NCBI RefSeq assembly: GCF_004804275.1
Contig: NZ_STGI01000007.1
Coordinates: 62,001-126,000 of the forward strand
DNA length: 64,000 bases
Direction of reading: 5' to 3'
Origin: Herbaspirillum sp. ST 5-3
Lineage (GTDB): Bacteria > Pseudomonadota > Gammaproteobacteria > Burkholderiales > Burkholderiaceae_D
Part shown: positions 8,458-16,739 of the stretch, piece by piece
Position numbering within the stretch: position 1 is the stretch's first letter
How the letters are laid out: each line of letters begins with the position of its first letter
Position numbers and translations under genes: made by a program
Notes under the pieces: generated by a model
What the model was told of the DNA's origin: nothing
The model's input: only the letters and a program-made list of their open reading frames with translations
Databases searched by the model: none

Positions 8458-10211
8458 AAAGAATTACATCAATTGCTATTGCTTTAAGCCTGCTGGGATG
8501 CGCTTCTTCGTCCAAGCGCGAGACTTACGATCTAATCTCGGCCGAGATGCAAAAGGCAACGGAGGCGGCGTCGAAGCAAGCGCAGCCCGACGCGGTATCG
8601 GCTGCCTTGCTCCCGCCCATCAACATCGAGATACCGAAGCCGAAGCATGCTTTGGAAGAACGTTTCAGCCTGGCGCTCAATAACGTGCCTGCCAGTCAGT
8701 TCTTCATGGCGATTGCGTCCGGAACGCGCTACAGCATGCTGGTTCATCCGGAAGTGACTGGCACGCTGTCGGCCAACCTCAAGGACGTGACACTGTTCGA
8801 AGCACTGGATGCGATTCGTGAATTGTATGGCTATGACTACCAGGTTGACGGCACACGCATCTACATCAAGCCCTTGACGCTGCAAACACGCGTATTCACG
8901 GTGAACTACCTGACCGCCAATCGCCGTGGAACGTCGGACATTCGCGTGACGTCCGGATCCGTGAGCGATACATCAAGCTCGGGCACCGCTCCGTCTCAGA
9001 GCGGACAACCGGGTAGCGTACCGGCGGGAGGTTCCAATACCTCGTCCACGACGCTTAACAGCAGCAAGATCAGTACAACATCCAGCAGCGATTTCTGGGG
9101 CGAGCTGAAGGCCTCGCTGGAGGCAATCGTCGGCAACAAGGAAGGGCGCAGCGTGGTTGTCAGCCCACAGTCCGGTGTAATTCTAGTCCGCGCCATGTGG
9201 GACGAGCTGAAAAACGTCAACGCCTATCTCAAGGCCGCACAGCTTGCTGTCGATCGCCAGGTGATTCTCGAAGCCAAGATCCTCGAAGTGCAGCTGAACG
9301 ACAGCTTCCAGAGCGGGATTAATTGGGCATCGTTTGCTTCCTTTACTGGCATTGGCAATAATCGCACGGTCGCCGGATTCATGGCACCGGGTACTACATT
9401 GTCGTCCGCTGCACGGTCCAATACTTTGACAACCAGCGTCGCGAGCACGAATCCGACCACCGGCGCTGGAGGCAATGCAACCATCACTGCGAATACCAGC
9501 CTCGACATGGGAATCGCTGGGGCAGCGGCCGGTTCGTTGTTTGGCCTCGCATTCCAGACCAATAATTTCGCCGCGCTGATCTCGTTCCTGGAAACACAGG
9601 GTTCCGTACATGTGTTGTCGAGTCCGCGCATCGCCACGTTGAATAATCAAAAGGCCGTGCTCAAGGTCGGCAAGGATGAATTCTTCGTTACCAACATCAG
9701 TTCGAGCACCGTTGCCACCGGCTCGACTACTACTACCAGCCCCAGCGTAACGGTGCAGCCGTTCTTCTCCGGCGTCGCGCTGGACGTCACGCCGCAAATC
9801 GACGAAGACGGCAATATCATCCTGCATATCCACCCGTCGGTCAGCAATGTCACCACGGTCGACAAACCCTTGAACCTGGGAACTGCCGGATCGTTCAGCC
9901 TGCCGCTCGCATCGAGTACGGTGTCCGAGACGGACAGCGTCGTGCGTGGACAGGACGGGCAAATCGTCGCAATCGGGGGCCTGATGCGGCAAGCATCCAC
10001 CTCCGACCGATCGCAAGTTCCCGGCGCGGGCGACCTTCCGGTTGTCGGCGGCTTGTTCCGCAACACCAATCAGCTTACTCAGAAACGTGAACTGGTTATT
10101 CTGTTGAAGCCGACGATTGTCCAAGGGAGCAGCACCTGGGCGCAGGACATGACGGAAAGTCAGCAGCGGATTCATGCGCTGGAGCCGCGTAATGCGATGG
10201 AATTAAGGTAG
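8454..10211 (+). CDS. mshL: MSHA biogenesis protein MshL, secretin lipoprotein
   Basis: A 585-residue outer-membrane secretin. The signal peptide ends in the lipobox LLGC (Cys16), so the mature protein should be lipid-anchored. An N-terminal STN/N0-like domain follows (about residues 65-140, starting LALNNVPASQFFMAI), then a Secretin_N region interrupted by a Ser/Thr/Gly-rich linker (about 165-205). The C-terminal secretin domain (about 260-570) contains VLSSPRIATLNNQKAVLKVG and DLPVVGGLFRN, both hallmark secretin segments. It forms the gated ring through which the MSHA pilus exits. It is coupled to mshK by ATGA overlap and followed 2 bp later by mshM. Confidence 0.93.
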   Translation: MKRITSIAIALSLLGCASSSKRETYDLISAEMQKATEAASKQAQPDAVSAALLPPINIEIPKPKHALEERFSLALNNVPASQFFMAIASGTRYSMLVHPEVTGTLSANLKDVTLFEALDAIRELYGYDYQVDGTRIYIKPLTLQTRVFTVNYLTANRRGTSDIRVTSGSVSDTSSSGTAPSQSGQPGSVPAGGSNTSSTTLNSSKISTTSSSDFWGELKASLEAIVGNKEGRSVVVSPQSGVILVRAMWDELKNVNAYLKAAQLAVDRQVILEAKILEVQLNDSFQSGINWASFASFTGIGNNRTVAGFMAPGTTLSSAARSNTLTTSVASTNPTTGAGGNATITANTSLDMGIAGAAAGSLFGLAFQTNNFAALISFLETQGSVHVLSSPRIATLNNQKAVLKVGKDEFFVTNISSSTVATGSTTTTSPSVTVQPFFSGVALDVTPQIDEDGNIILHIHPSVSNVTTVDKPLNLGTAGSFSLPLASSTVSETDSVVRGQDGQIVAIGGLMRQASTSDRSQVPGAGDLPVVGGLFRNTNQLTQKRELVILLKPTIVQGSSTWAQDMTESQQRIHALEPRNAMELR

Positions 10212-10213
10212 TC

Positions 10214-11107
10214 ATGTATAAAGCCCATTTCGGCCTGCGTGAACTGCCCTTCGGCATCACACCCGATACCAGTTTTTTCTTCGCCTGCTCCAATTATCAG
10301 GAAGCCCTGAACACGCTGTTGGTCGCCACGAAGAATGGCGAAGGCTTCATCAAGATCACCGGCGAGGTCGGCGTCGGCAAGACGCTTTTATGCCGCAAAT
10401 TCATGGCGACGCTCGACAAGAGTTTTGTCACGGCCTACATTCCCAATCCGTTTCTTGAGCCACGCACCTTGATGCTTGCGCTTGCGGATGAACTGGAAAT
10501 TCCGCAGCAAAAGGACGTCGATCAACATCAACTGCTGAAAGCGATCAACCATCGCTTGCTGGTGCTGGCACGTGAGGGAAAGCACGCCGTGTTGTGTCTT
10601 GACGAGGCGCAAGCCATGCCGATCGAAACCCTGGAGGCATTGCGGCTGCTGACCAATCTCGAGACCGAAAAGCGCAAGCTGCTTCAGATCGTGATGTTCG
10701 GCCAGCCGGAACTGAACAGGAAGCTGGAGCTGGAAGCGATTCGCCAGTTGAACCAACGCATTACTTTTCATTATCACCTCGGGCCGCTCACAAAAGACGA
10801 TATGGAGTTTTATATCTCCCACCGCCTGAGCGTGGCCGGCTATTCCGGCAGCCGGCTGTTCAATCGCGGCGCGATCAGAGCGCTTTTTGCGGCCAGCGGC
10901 GGGATTCCACGGCTGGTGAACATCCTTTCGCACAAAGCCTTGATGCTGACCTTCGGCGAGGGCAAGCAGCAGGTCGGCGCTCGTCATATCAAGGCGGCGG
11001 CGACCGACACCGGCGCAGCCCGAAGAGGGATCGGGTCGTGGGCCTGGCTTGGCGGAGTCATCTTGCTTGTCGCCAGTACCGGCGCGGGATGGGCGTTTTT
11101 CCGATGA
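10214..11107 (+). CDS. mshM: MSHA biogenesis protein MshM, AAA ATPase (ExeA/GspA-like)
   Basis: A 297-residue protein. The N-terminal segment MYKAHFGLRELPFGITPDT is typical of the MshM/ExeA family. Walker A is GEVGVGKT (residues 50-57) and Walker B lies in AVLCLDEAQ (about 125-133). A sensor-like region with RQLNQRI and a winged C-terminal part follow, ending in one hydrophobic helix (WAWLGGVILLVAS) near the C-terminus. That would anchor it in the inner membrane. By analogy with ExeA, the protein is thought to use ATP to help secretin insertion or peptidoglycan remodelling. The stop overlaps the start of mshN (ATGA). Confidence 0.88.
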   Translation: MYKAHFGLRELPFGITPDTSFFFACSNYQEALNTLLVATKNGEGFIKITGEVGVGKTLLCRKFMATLDKSFVTAYIPNPFLEPRTLMLALADELEIPQQKDVDQHQLLKAINHRLLVLAREGKHAVLCLDEAQAMPIETLEALRLLTNLETEKRKLLQIVMFGQPELNRKLELEAIRQLNQRITFHYHLGPLTKDDMEFYISHRLSVAGYSGSRLFNRGAIRALFAASGGIPRLVNILSHKALMLTFGEGKQQVGARHIKAAATDTGAARRGIGSWAWLGGVILLVASTGAGWAFFR

Positions 11108-12273
11108 GCCTGATCAATCAGATGTTGCAGGAGCTGGACGCGCGCCGCTCCGAAACGACTGGCTCCAGTCCGTTCGGCCAGCAGGTTCGGGCCGTTCCCG
11201 AACAACGCGGCATTCATCCGGCCTGGTGGGTCGCACTCGCGCTCGCAGGCGTGTTGAGCGGCGTGTTGGCGTGGGTATTTCTGCAGCCACCGACCGCGGC
11301 TCCGTCGCAAGCCGTGTCCTTGCCGCTCAAGCTGGACAGTGACCTGGATACGGTATTCGTAAGTTCTCAAAGCCCGTCTGCCGGTCAAATCACCAACCAA
11401 GCGATTCAGGCCGTAGCGGCCGAACAGGGTTCCAGCGAGCCAAACGTGCAAGAGGAACCGCCGAAGGAACCAGCAAGGTCGCCGACGGCAATAGTTCCTG
11501 TCTCGTCGCCGGCTGAGAAGCGGGCACCCGCCCTAAAACCTGTTGTGCCAGTTGAATCAAGCAAATCGGTCTCGATGAACGTCGTTCCCGAATTGGCCAA
11601 GGTAGTGCCCGCTGCAAAAAAACTGGCCGAAACGTCGATCGCCAAGCCAGCGGGGCCGGAAGCGCCGATCGCCATTAGCAAGCAGTTCAAAGAGCTCACA
11701 CCGCAACAGCGCGCGGAGAATGAATACCGCAAAGCGATCGCAGCTGTCCAGCAGGGGAAAACGGCGGACGCAATCGCCGGCCTGGAACAGGCGCTGCAGC
11801 TTGACGCGCAACACGTCGCCGCGCGCCAGGCCTTGATTGGCGTGTACCTGGAGAGCAAGCGGCAGGACGACGCGTTGAACAAGGCGCGGGAAGGACTCAC
11901 GCTGGATCCGGCACAGCCGGGGCTGGCAATGATTGCAGCGCGCCTGCAATTGGAAAAGGGAGCGCTTCGGCCCGCCATCGAAACCCTTGAACGCACACTG
12001 CCGTTTGCAGCCGATCATGGCGACTATCAGGCATTTCTGGCGGCGCTCTTGCAACGCGATGAGCGCCACAAGCAGGCAGTGGAGCACTATTTGCAGGCGG
12101 TACAAAGGTCACCGCGAAATGGCGTCTGGTGGATGGGCTTGGGGATTTCCTTGCAAGCCGAACAGCGTTTTGCAGACGCGCAGGAAGCATTCAAGCGCGC
12201 AAAGGCAAGCAATAGCCTGACGCCGGAGCTGGAGGCCTTCGTCGAGGGCAGGTTAAGTCAGCTCAAGCATTGA
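11104..12273 (+). CDS. mshN: MSHA biogenesis protein MshN, TPR protein
   Basis: A 389-residue protein that starts MSLINQMLQELDARR, the recognisable MshN/PilB-like N-terminus. I use the ATG at 11104, which overlaps the mshM stop, rather than the longer upstream frame. One membrane helix lies at about residues 39-62, followed by a long Pro/Ala/Ser-rich linker (about 65-200) and at least four TPR-like helical pairs in the C-terminal half. This is the expected plan for a scaffold in the periplasm. It is the last msh gene here. No mshE/mshG ATPase or platform genes follow, so those must lie elsewhere, probably upstream of this window. Confidence 0.83.
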   Translation: MSLINQMLQELDARRSETTGSSPFGQQVRAVPEQRGIHPAWWVALALAGVLSGVLAWVFLQPPTAAPSQAVSLPLKLDSDLDTVFVSSQSPSAGQITNQAIQAVAAEQGSSEPNVQEEPPKEPARSPTAIVPVSSPAEKRAPALKPVVPVESSKSVSMNVVPELAKVVPAAKKLAETSIAKPAGPEAPIAISKQFKELTPQQRAENEYRKAIAAVQQGKTADAIAGLEQALQLDAQHVAARQALIGVYLESKRQDDALNKAREGLTLDPAQPGLAMIAARLQLEKGALRPAIETLERTLPFAADHGDYQAFLAALLQRDERHKQAVEHYLQAVQRSPRNGVWWMGLGISLQAEQRFADAQEAFKRAKASNSLTPELEAFVEGRLSQLKH

Positions 12274-12307
12274 CAGCTCGCACACCGTGGGCTTGCGGAC
12301 ATCGCGG

Positions 12308-12326
12308 CACAGGGGGCAGCCCTGTG
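12308..12326. terminator. Hairpin between convergent mshN and the LOG gene
   Basis: CACAGGG (12308-12314) pairs perfectly with CCCTGTG (12320-12326) across a 5-base loop. It lies in the 56-bp gap between convergent genes. No T tract follows on either strand, so it is at best a weak terminator. Confidence 0.3.
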
Positions 12327-12329
12327 GCA

Positions 12330-12923
12330 TCAGATCACTTTTCCAGCAGTGGCGGGATCAAGCAACTTATTGTGGTACTGCGGCCTGAACGTCTTGATCC
12401 GTTCAACCAATGCCGATGGCATCGCTTCGTGAATCAGTAGCGAGGCCTGTTCGGCTCTCAGAAAGCGCTCGCTTACGATATGCTGCAAAAACGAGATCAA
12501 GCCATCGTAAAAGCCGTTCACGTTGAGCAATGCGATCGGCTTGTCGTGAAATCCGAGCTGCGCCCAGGTAAATACTTCGAATAGCTCTTCGAGCGTTCCG
12601 ATGCCGCCGGGCATTGCGACGAATCCATCGGACAAGTCTGCCATTAACGCTTTCCGTTCATGCATGTCCTTGACGATATGCAGGCGCGTCAGGCCGCTAT
12701 GACCGACTTCCTTGTCCATCAGGGCCTTGGGAATCACTCCCGTCGCTTCGCCGCCGAGACGCATCACCTCGTCGGCGATCACGCCCATGAGGCCGACATT
12801 TCCGCCGCCATACACCAGACCGATGTTGTCGTCGACCATGGCTTTGGCGAGCAGGCGTGCAGCATCGGCATACCCCGGCGAGGCGCCGACGGATGAGCCG
12901 CAATAGACGCAGAGTGATTTCAT
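12330..12923 (-). CDS. LOG family protein (cytokinin riboside 5'-monophosphate phosphoribohydrolase type)
   Basis: A 197-residue Rossmann-like protein of the TIGR00730/LOG family. It carries both family motifs: GGGNVGLMG near residue 40 and PGGIGTLEELFEVFTWAQLG near residue 105. LOG enzymes hydrolyse nucleoside 5'-monophosphates to base and ribose 5-phosphate. In most bacteria the physiological substrate is not settled; purine salvage or stress functions are suggested. The ATG at 12923 is preferred over an upstream start at 12953 because GGAG lies just upstream and the family begins M-K-S-L-C-V-Y-C-G-S. The gene is convergent with mshN. Confidence 0.9.
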   Translation of the reverse strand: MKSLCVYCGSSVGASPGYADAARLLAKAMVDDNIGLVYGGGNVGLMGVIADEVMRLGGEATGVIPKALMDKEVGHSGLTRLHIVKDMHERKALMADLSDGFVAMPGGIGTLEELFEVFTWAQLGFHDKPIALLNVNGFYDGLISFLQHIVSERFLRAEQASLLIHEAMPSALVERIKTFRPQYHNKLLDPATAGKVI

Positions 12924-12991
12924 GGAACTCCAATGGCAAGAATGGCAGGACACACGGTGTGCCGGGCGTGCGAGAAGATCGCGTTCAGCAA

Positions 12992-13045
12992 TTATAAGAG
13001 CGCCCGATAAAATGCTCTTGCACGACGCATCTTATCGGGCGCTCT
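12992..13045 (-). promoter_or_regulatory. 14-bp perfect inverted repeat next to a TATAAT on the minus strand
   Basis: Arms 12997-13010 and 13032-13045 are perfectly complementary over 14 bases, with a 21-base loop that itself contains an ATGC/GCAT inner pair. On the minus strand the repeat is immediately followed by a perfect TATAAT (12992-12997), pointing at the LOG gene; no convincing -35 is visible. It could be an operator at the LOG promoter, a processing hairpin, or the end of the upstream TPR transcript. Confidence 0.5.
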
Positions 13046-13105
13046 CTGGGATTGTGCGCAAAATGGGCGGGCCGAAGAGCCCCCGGGCAATGCTGCCCGG
13101 ATAGA

Positions 13106-13879
13106 TTAATCTTCCAGTTCTTCCTTAGCCAGTTCTACATCCAGCCGCTCCATGGCATCCTTCGCCTCGCATGCGGCGGCTTCTTCATACAGCTTGACCG
13201 CCTCGTCCATTTTCTTTTTGCCTTCCAGCATGACGAGGCCGTTGGCGTATTCGATCCTGCCAATCGCCGAGTCGGGATTGAGTTTGAGCGCGACCTTGAA
13301 AAACTTGATGCCTTCTTCTTTCTTGGCGCCGTAGGTCAGACCGCCGATCATCGCCCCGACCTTGTCGATGATTTCCGCGTGATAGGTGCCCAGCCCGATA
13401 TGCGCATCGGCGTGCTTCGGTGCGAGCTTGATGGTCATGTCGAGGCTGTGCTTGACCTTGTTGCCGATGCCTTGCGACAGCGCTTTCACGATCGATATGC
13501 CTTGCGCATAGCGGCCCAATGCATACGCGTGCCAATACCAGGCTGCCGGATTCTTCGGCTGTTCCTTCTGCTGCTCCTCACAGCGCTGCGCCACTTCTTC
13601 GAAGAGCGCCAGCTTCTTTTTCTCGGATTTTTCCAGGTAGTTGGCATAGATGCCGGTCGCCTTGTTCGCAACCGCATACCCGTTCACTCCTTGCTCCAGT
13701 CCGAGCTTGGCCGCCTTTTCAAATTCCCCGGCATGGAATGCGATCCATGCTTCTACCAGCGCCGCGTCTTTCGGAAACGGTTCGGCGTCACCCGCATGCA
13801 AGCGCGCCCAAGCCTTCTTGAGGCTTGCCGCGGTGTAGGTGTACGCGTCGTCGGAATAGGGGAATTTGCTCCATGCCAT
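13106..13879 (-). CDS. TPR repeat protein of unknown role
   Basis: A 257-residue soluble protein made of helical pairs. TPR-like segments are visible at AWYWHAYALGRYAQG, at KHADAHIGLGTYHAE (around residues 155-170) and at IGRIEYANGLVML (around 205-220). There is no signal peptide, so it is probably cytoplasmic. It begins 10 bp after the TetR regulator stop on the same strand, so the two are probably cotranscribed with the patatin gene further upstream. I recognise no enzyme motif. A scaffold or protein-interaction role in this lipid-related group is only a guess. Confidence 0.75.
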   Translation of the reverse strand: MAWSKFPYSDDAYTYTAASLKKAWARLHAGDAEPFPKDAALVEAWIAFHAGEFEKAAKLGLEQGVNGYAVANKATGIYANYLEKSEKKKLALFEEVAQRCEEQQKEQPKNPAAWYWHAYALGRYAQGISIVKALSQGIGNKVKHSLDMTIKLAPKHADAHIGLGTYHAEIIDKVGAMIGGLTYGAKKEEGIKFFKVALKLNPDSAIGRIEYANGLVMLEGKKKMDEAVKLYEEAAACEAKDAMERLDVELAKEELED

Positions 13880-13889
13880 AGTATTGTCC

Positions 13890-14555
13890 TTATTTAAGTT
13901 TTTTTAGATATTCTTCCGCGAGTTTTTCAAACAGCAACTGCGTCTCGCCACGCAGATACGGACCGATCAGCGAGAGCACCTGATAGCAGCCGCGCGCGAG
14001 CGCTTCAGCCATCGCTTCCTGTTCGGTATATTTGCGCGGGTTGCGCACATATTCATAGGACAGCCAGTAGGTCGCGACAACGACAATGTTGGTCGCCAGC
14101 GCTTCGATTTCCTGATCCGTCGCTTCCATTGCCCTGTCTTCTCGCATGCCAAGGCAGAGTTCCTTCGCAACCTTGATCTTGTGCGCGAGGATTTGCTTGA
14201 AATGCAATTCCAGCTTGCGATTGCGGGAGAGAAGATCACTCAGATCCCGGTAAAAGAAGCGGTATCGCCACACCAGTTCAAAGCTCAGATGCAAATACAG
14301 CCACACGTCCTCCATGTTCGGACGACGGCCTTCCGGGATGGACAACATGCGGCCAATCTCGGCCTCGAACTGCGCGAACAGCGAATTGACGATGTCGTCC
14401 TTGTTTCGGAAGTGGTAGTACAGGTTGCCGGGAGAGATGTTCATTTCTTCGGCGATGACGGTGGTGGTGATATTCGGTTCCCCAAACTCGTTGAACAGTC
14501 GGAGTGACAGTTCGAGGATGCGCTCGCGTGTGCGCCGAGGGGCTTTGTGTTGCAT
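13890..14555 (-). CDS. TetR/AcrR family transcriptional regulator
   Basis: A 221-residue protein with an N-terminal TetR helix-turn-helix (about residues 8-55). It contains RERILELSLRLFNEFGE and the recognition-helix pattern ISPGNLYYHFRNKDDIV. The C-terminal ligand-binding helices resemble the TetR group that senses acyl or lipid compounds, though the ligand cannot be read from sequence. The ATG at 14555 has an excellent GGGAGG eight bases upstream, so the longer frame to 14633 is rejected. It lies downstream of a patatin-like lipase gene and upstream of a TPR gene, all on the minus strand. Its likely targets are its own cluster or the divergent phasin/reductase promoters. Confidence 0.88.
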   Translation of the reverse strand: MQHKAPRRTRERILELSLRLFNEFGEPNITTTVIAEEMNISPGNLYYHFRNKDDIVNSLFAQFEAEIGRMLSIPEGRRPNMEDVWLYLHLSFELVWRYRFFYRDLSDLLSRNRKLELHFKQILAHKIKVAKELCLGMREDRAMEATDQEIEALATNIVVVATYWLSYEYVRNPRKYTEQEAMAEALARGCYQVLSLIGPYLRGETQLLFEKLAEEYLKKLK

Positions 14556-14632
14556 GCTAGTTGCCTCCCAAGTCTGTTTTGGTTTTGCACTAGCATAACA
14601 CCGATGAAACGTTCCACAAATGCGATCCGTCA

Positions 14633-15886
14633 CTAGCCGGCAACGATTTTCAGATGCCTTTCCAGGCCGTCTAAAGTCTCGTTCAGGCGATTCAATCCGA
14701 AACGATCTTCCTTGTCGCTTGTTGGCTTTTTGACCAGCGTCAAACTGGTGTCGCGCAGGACGGAAAGTTTCAGCCGCAGTCCGTGTCGTTCAAGCATCGG
14801 CCCGATTTCCTTGCGTCGCTGCCAGAGCATCATGCGTGTGTTCTGGTAAGCGTTTTCGCACATGCGACGCCTGCTGTTGTAGCTGAACAGGTTGGTGAAG
14901 AACATGTCGGCATCTTCGGTGCTGGGTTCGATCAGGAGGATGTCCGAGGCAGGATAGGTCACCGCGTAATTTGCCAGGCCGATTTCCACCCTCGAATGAA
15001 TGATGGCGCGCAGCGATTGCGACAGTACTGACAGCAATCCGCCCTGGGCAAGTTTTCCTGCCGGGTGGAGCGAGCGGGCGTTGTAGGGCACGATGGGGTT
15101 CAGGCAGAGCAGCAGATCGACATCTTCTTCCAGTGCAATGGAGGCGTGCATCGTCTTGCGTAATGCGCCATCGACATAATAGCGTCCGTCGATTTCGACC
15201 GGCGGGAACAGCCCCGGGACCGCCGCGCTTGCTTGTGCGGCCTTGGAGATCGGCACATGTTCATAATCCTGGTGGCCGAATCGAACCGGCTCGCCGGAAT
15301 CGAGGTCCGTCGCGACGATGACCAGTCGTTGCTTGAGTTCGCGAAAATCGTTGGTGCGCCCCTGACTGGAAAATGTCTGCTGCATGAATTCATGGATGCC
15401 TTCGCCGGAGAATATCCCGTTCGGCAGGGCAGCCTTCAGGCGTTCCAGCGAACTGGCGATGCTGGATCTGCCGCCACGCCGCAGATAGTGGTAAAGGCCG
15501 CCGACAAGCAAGACGGGAAATGCTGCTGCGCGGATGCTGAACTCTTCCCATGCGGGTCTGAGCAGAATTTCCGGCTTGAACAGTTCTTCTTCATTGTCTC
15601 CGGCATCGCTTTCGACAAACAAGCGGCACATGTCATGCGGCGTGATGCCATTGGCGAGGCCTGCCGCGATGATGCCACCGGCACTGATGCCGACATAAAT
15701 CGCGGCATCGTTCAGGTCGAGGCCCTCGATCGATTCCTCGAGTGCGGCCAGGGCGCCGATTTCATAAACGGCGCCAAGCGGGCCGCCGCCAGCGAGTGCC
15801 AGGCCAACGCGCGGTGATGAACTCCGGACCTTGCGCCGGGAAACAGGAGTATGGGAAACGGGCCTGGAAGTTCGCTTGGATGTCAT
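14633..15886 (-). CDS. Patatin-like phospholipase family protein
   Basis: A 417-residue protein with the complete patatin signature. The oxyanion glycine loop is GGGPLG (residues 33-38), the nucleophile elbow is GISAG (66-70, Ser68) and the dyad aspartate is in VDGALRK (around 225). Such enzymes release fatty acids from phospholipids or neutral lipids with a Ser-Asp dyad. The N-terminus is Arg/Ser-rich with no clear signal peptide, so it is probably cytoplasmic or peripheral on membranes or granules. It is followed by a TetR regulator 77 bp downstream. With a phasin gene next door, a role in storage-lipid turnover is plausible but inferred. Confidence 0.88.
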   Translation of the reverse strand: MTSKRTSRPVSHTPVSRRKVRSSSPRVGLALAGGGPLGAVYEIGALAALEESIEGLDLNDAAIYVGISAGGIIAAGLANGITPHDMCRLFVESDAGDNEEELFKPEILLRPAWEEFSIRAAAFPVLLVGGLYHYLRRGGRSSIASSLERLKAALPNGIFSGEGIHEFMQQTFSSQGRTNDFRELKQRLVIVATDLDSGEPVRFGHQDYEHVPISKAAQASAAVPGLFPPVEIDGRYYVDGALRKTMHASIALEEDVDLLLCLNPIVPYNARSLHPAGKLAQGGLLSVLSQSLRAIIHSRVEIGLANYAVTYPASDILLIEPSTEDADMFFTNLFSYNSRRRMCENAYQNTRMMLWQRRKEIGPMLERHGLRLKLSVLRDTSLTLVKKPTSDKEDRFGLNRLNETLDGLERHLKIVAG

Positions 15887-15948
15887 AAGCCTTTGAAACC
15901 GGCGTTGATAAACTGTTTTCTCGACCTGAGATGCGCCTAGCGGGCGTT

Positions 15949-15978
15949 AAAAAGGGCCTGTTTGAGCACAAGCCCTTT
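15949..15978 (-). terminator. Intrinsic terminator of the phasin gene
   Basis: Read on the minus strand, AAAGGGC (15978-15972) pairs with GCCCTTT (15957-15951) across a 14-base loop, and the second arm runs into a five-T tract. It lies 33 bp past the phasin stop and before the patatin start, so it separates the two transcripts. Confidence 0.7.
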
Positions 15979-16011
15979 GGTTTGCGCAAGGAGCGCGGCA
16001 ACGTTGCCTGG

Positions 16012-16530
16012 TTACTTGGCAGCGGCTTTTCTCGCAGCTGTTTTGACAGCTTTCTTAGCAACTGGTTTTGCAGCGACTTTCTTCGCCGCCGGTTTGGCCG
16101 CGGCGCGCGAAGCGGCAGGTTTCTTGCCGGACAGCGTAGCAACCGCCTTGCTCAACTCTTCCACGCGCTTGGTCAGCGTCTGGATATCCTTCTGTGTCGG
16201 AACGCCCAGGGTCTTCAGCGAACGGGAGACGCGATCTTCAAAAACCTTTTCCAGCTTGTCCCAGGAACCGGCTGCTTGCTTGCTGACGCTGTCGGCCATC
16301 TTTGCGACGGTGTCGGTGACTTCGCCGACTTTGCCGTTGGCGAGCTTCTGGGTGCGTTTCTGCAGTTCGGTGCCTTCCTTGACCAGCTTCGCAAACACGC
16401 GGCCGCCTTCTTCCTGCGCCTTGGCGAATGCGCCCAACCCGGCTTGCCAGATCTGCTGCGCAGAGGTGCGCACTGCGTCGGCCAGTTGTTTGTCGTCAGA
16501 ATTCGCCAGTGCTTTCAGCTTCTTTACCAT
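16012..16530 (-). CDS. Phasin, PhaI/PhaF-type polyhydroxyalkanoate granule-associated protein
   Basis: A 172-residue protein. The N-terminal 120 residues form an amphipathic helix and coiled-coil with IWQAGLGAFAKAQEEGG, the signature of the PhaI/PhaF granule-associated family. VEELSKAVATL-type heptads follow. The C-terminal 40 residues are a histone H1-like run of AAKP/AAKK units. Phasins coat polyhydroxyalkanoate granules. In PhaF-type proteins the basic tail binds DNA and helps granules partition with the nucleoid. The GGAG seven bases before ATG 16530 supports the start. It is transcribed divergently from the acyl-CoA reductase-like gene, with 209 bp between the starts. No PHA synthase is in the window. 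Confidence 0.85.
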   Translation of the reverse strand: MVKKLKALANSDDKQLADAVRTSAQQIWQAGLGAFAKAQEEGGRVFAKLVKEGTELQKRTQKLANGKVGEVTDTVAKMADSVSKQAAGSWDKLEKVFEDRVSRSLKTLGVPTQKDIQTLTKRVEELSKAVATLSGKKPAASRAAAKPAAKKVAAKPVAKKAVKTAARKAAAK

Positions 16531-16739
16531 TGTGCTCTCCGTTCGTGAGTAACTCGTTCGCCGGTGTGCCCGACGCGCTTTTTGATGAATGCAGTTTAAG
16601 ATGAAAAAGTCGAGATGGCATTCTAAACCGGTAGAGCGCCTGTTCTAAATGACCGCCCTTTGGTGCCGGGCGGCTTGCTAATGATAGCCGGGCCTGCAAT
16701 GATTGAACCCTTGTAAATTCAGCAAAAAAGGGGATGAAG

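Noticed and set aside
9183-10175. Long open frame (330 codons) on the strand opposite mshL
   Set aside because: It is antisense to a clear secretin gene, has no recognisable domain and odd composition; it reflects codon bias of the GC-rich gene.
13052-13897. Open frame of 281 codons opposite the TPR gene
   Set aside because: The minus-strand frame has regular helical TPR repeats and good operon spacing; the plus-strand frame is Arg/Phe-rich without pattern.
16653-16673. CCGCCC/GGGCGG inverted repeat upstream of the FAR-like gene as a TetR operator
   Set aside because: Six-base GC-only arms with a 9-base loop are likely by chance in this composition and do not resemble TetR palindromes.
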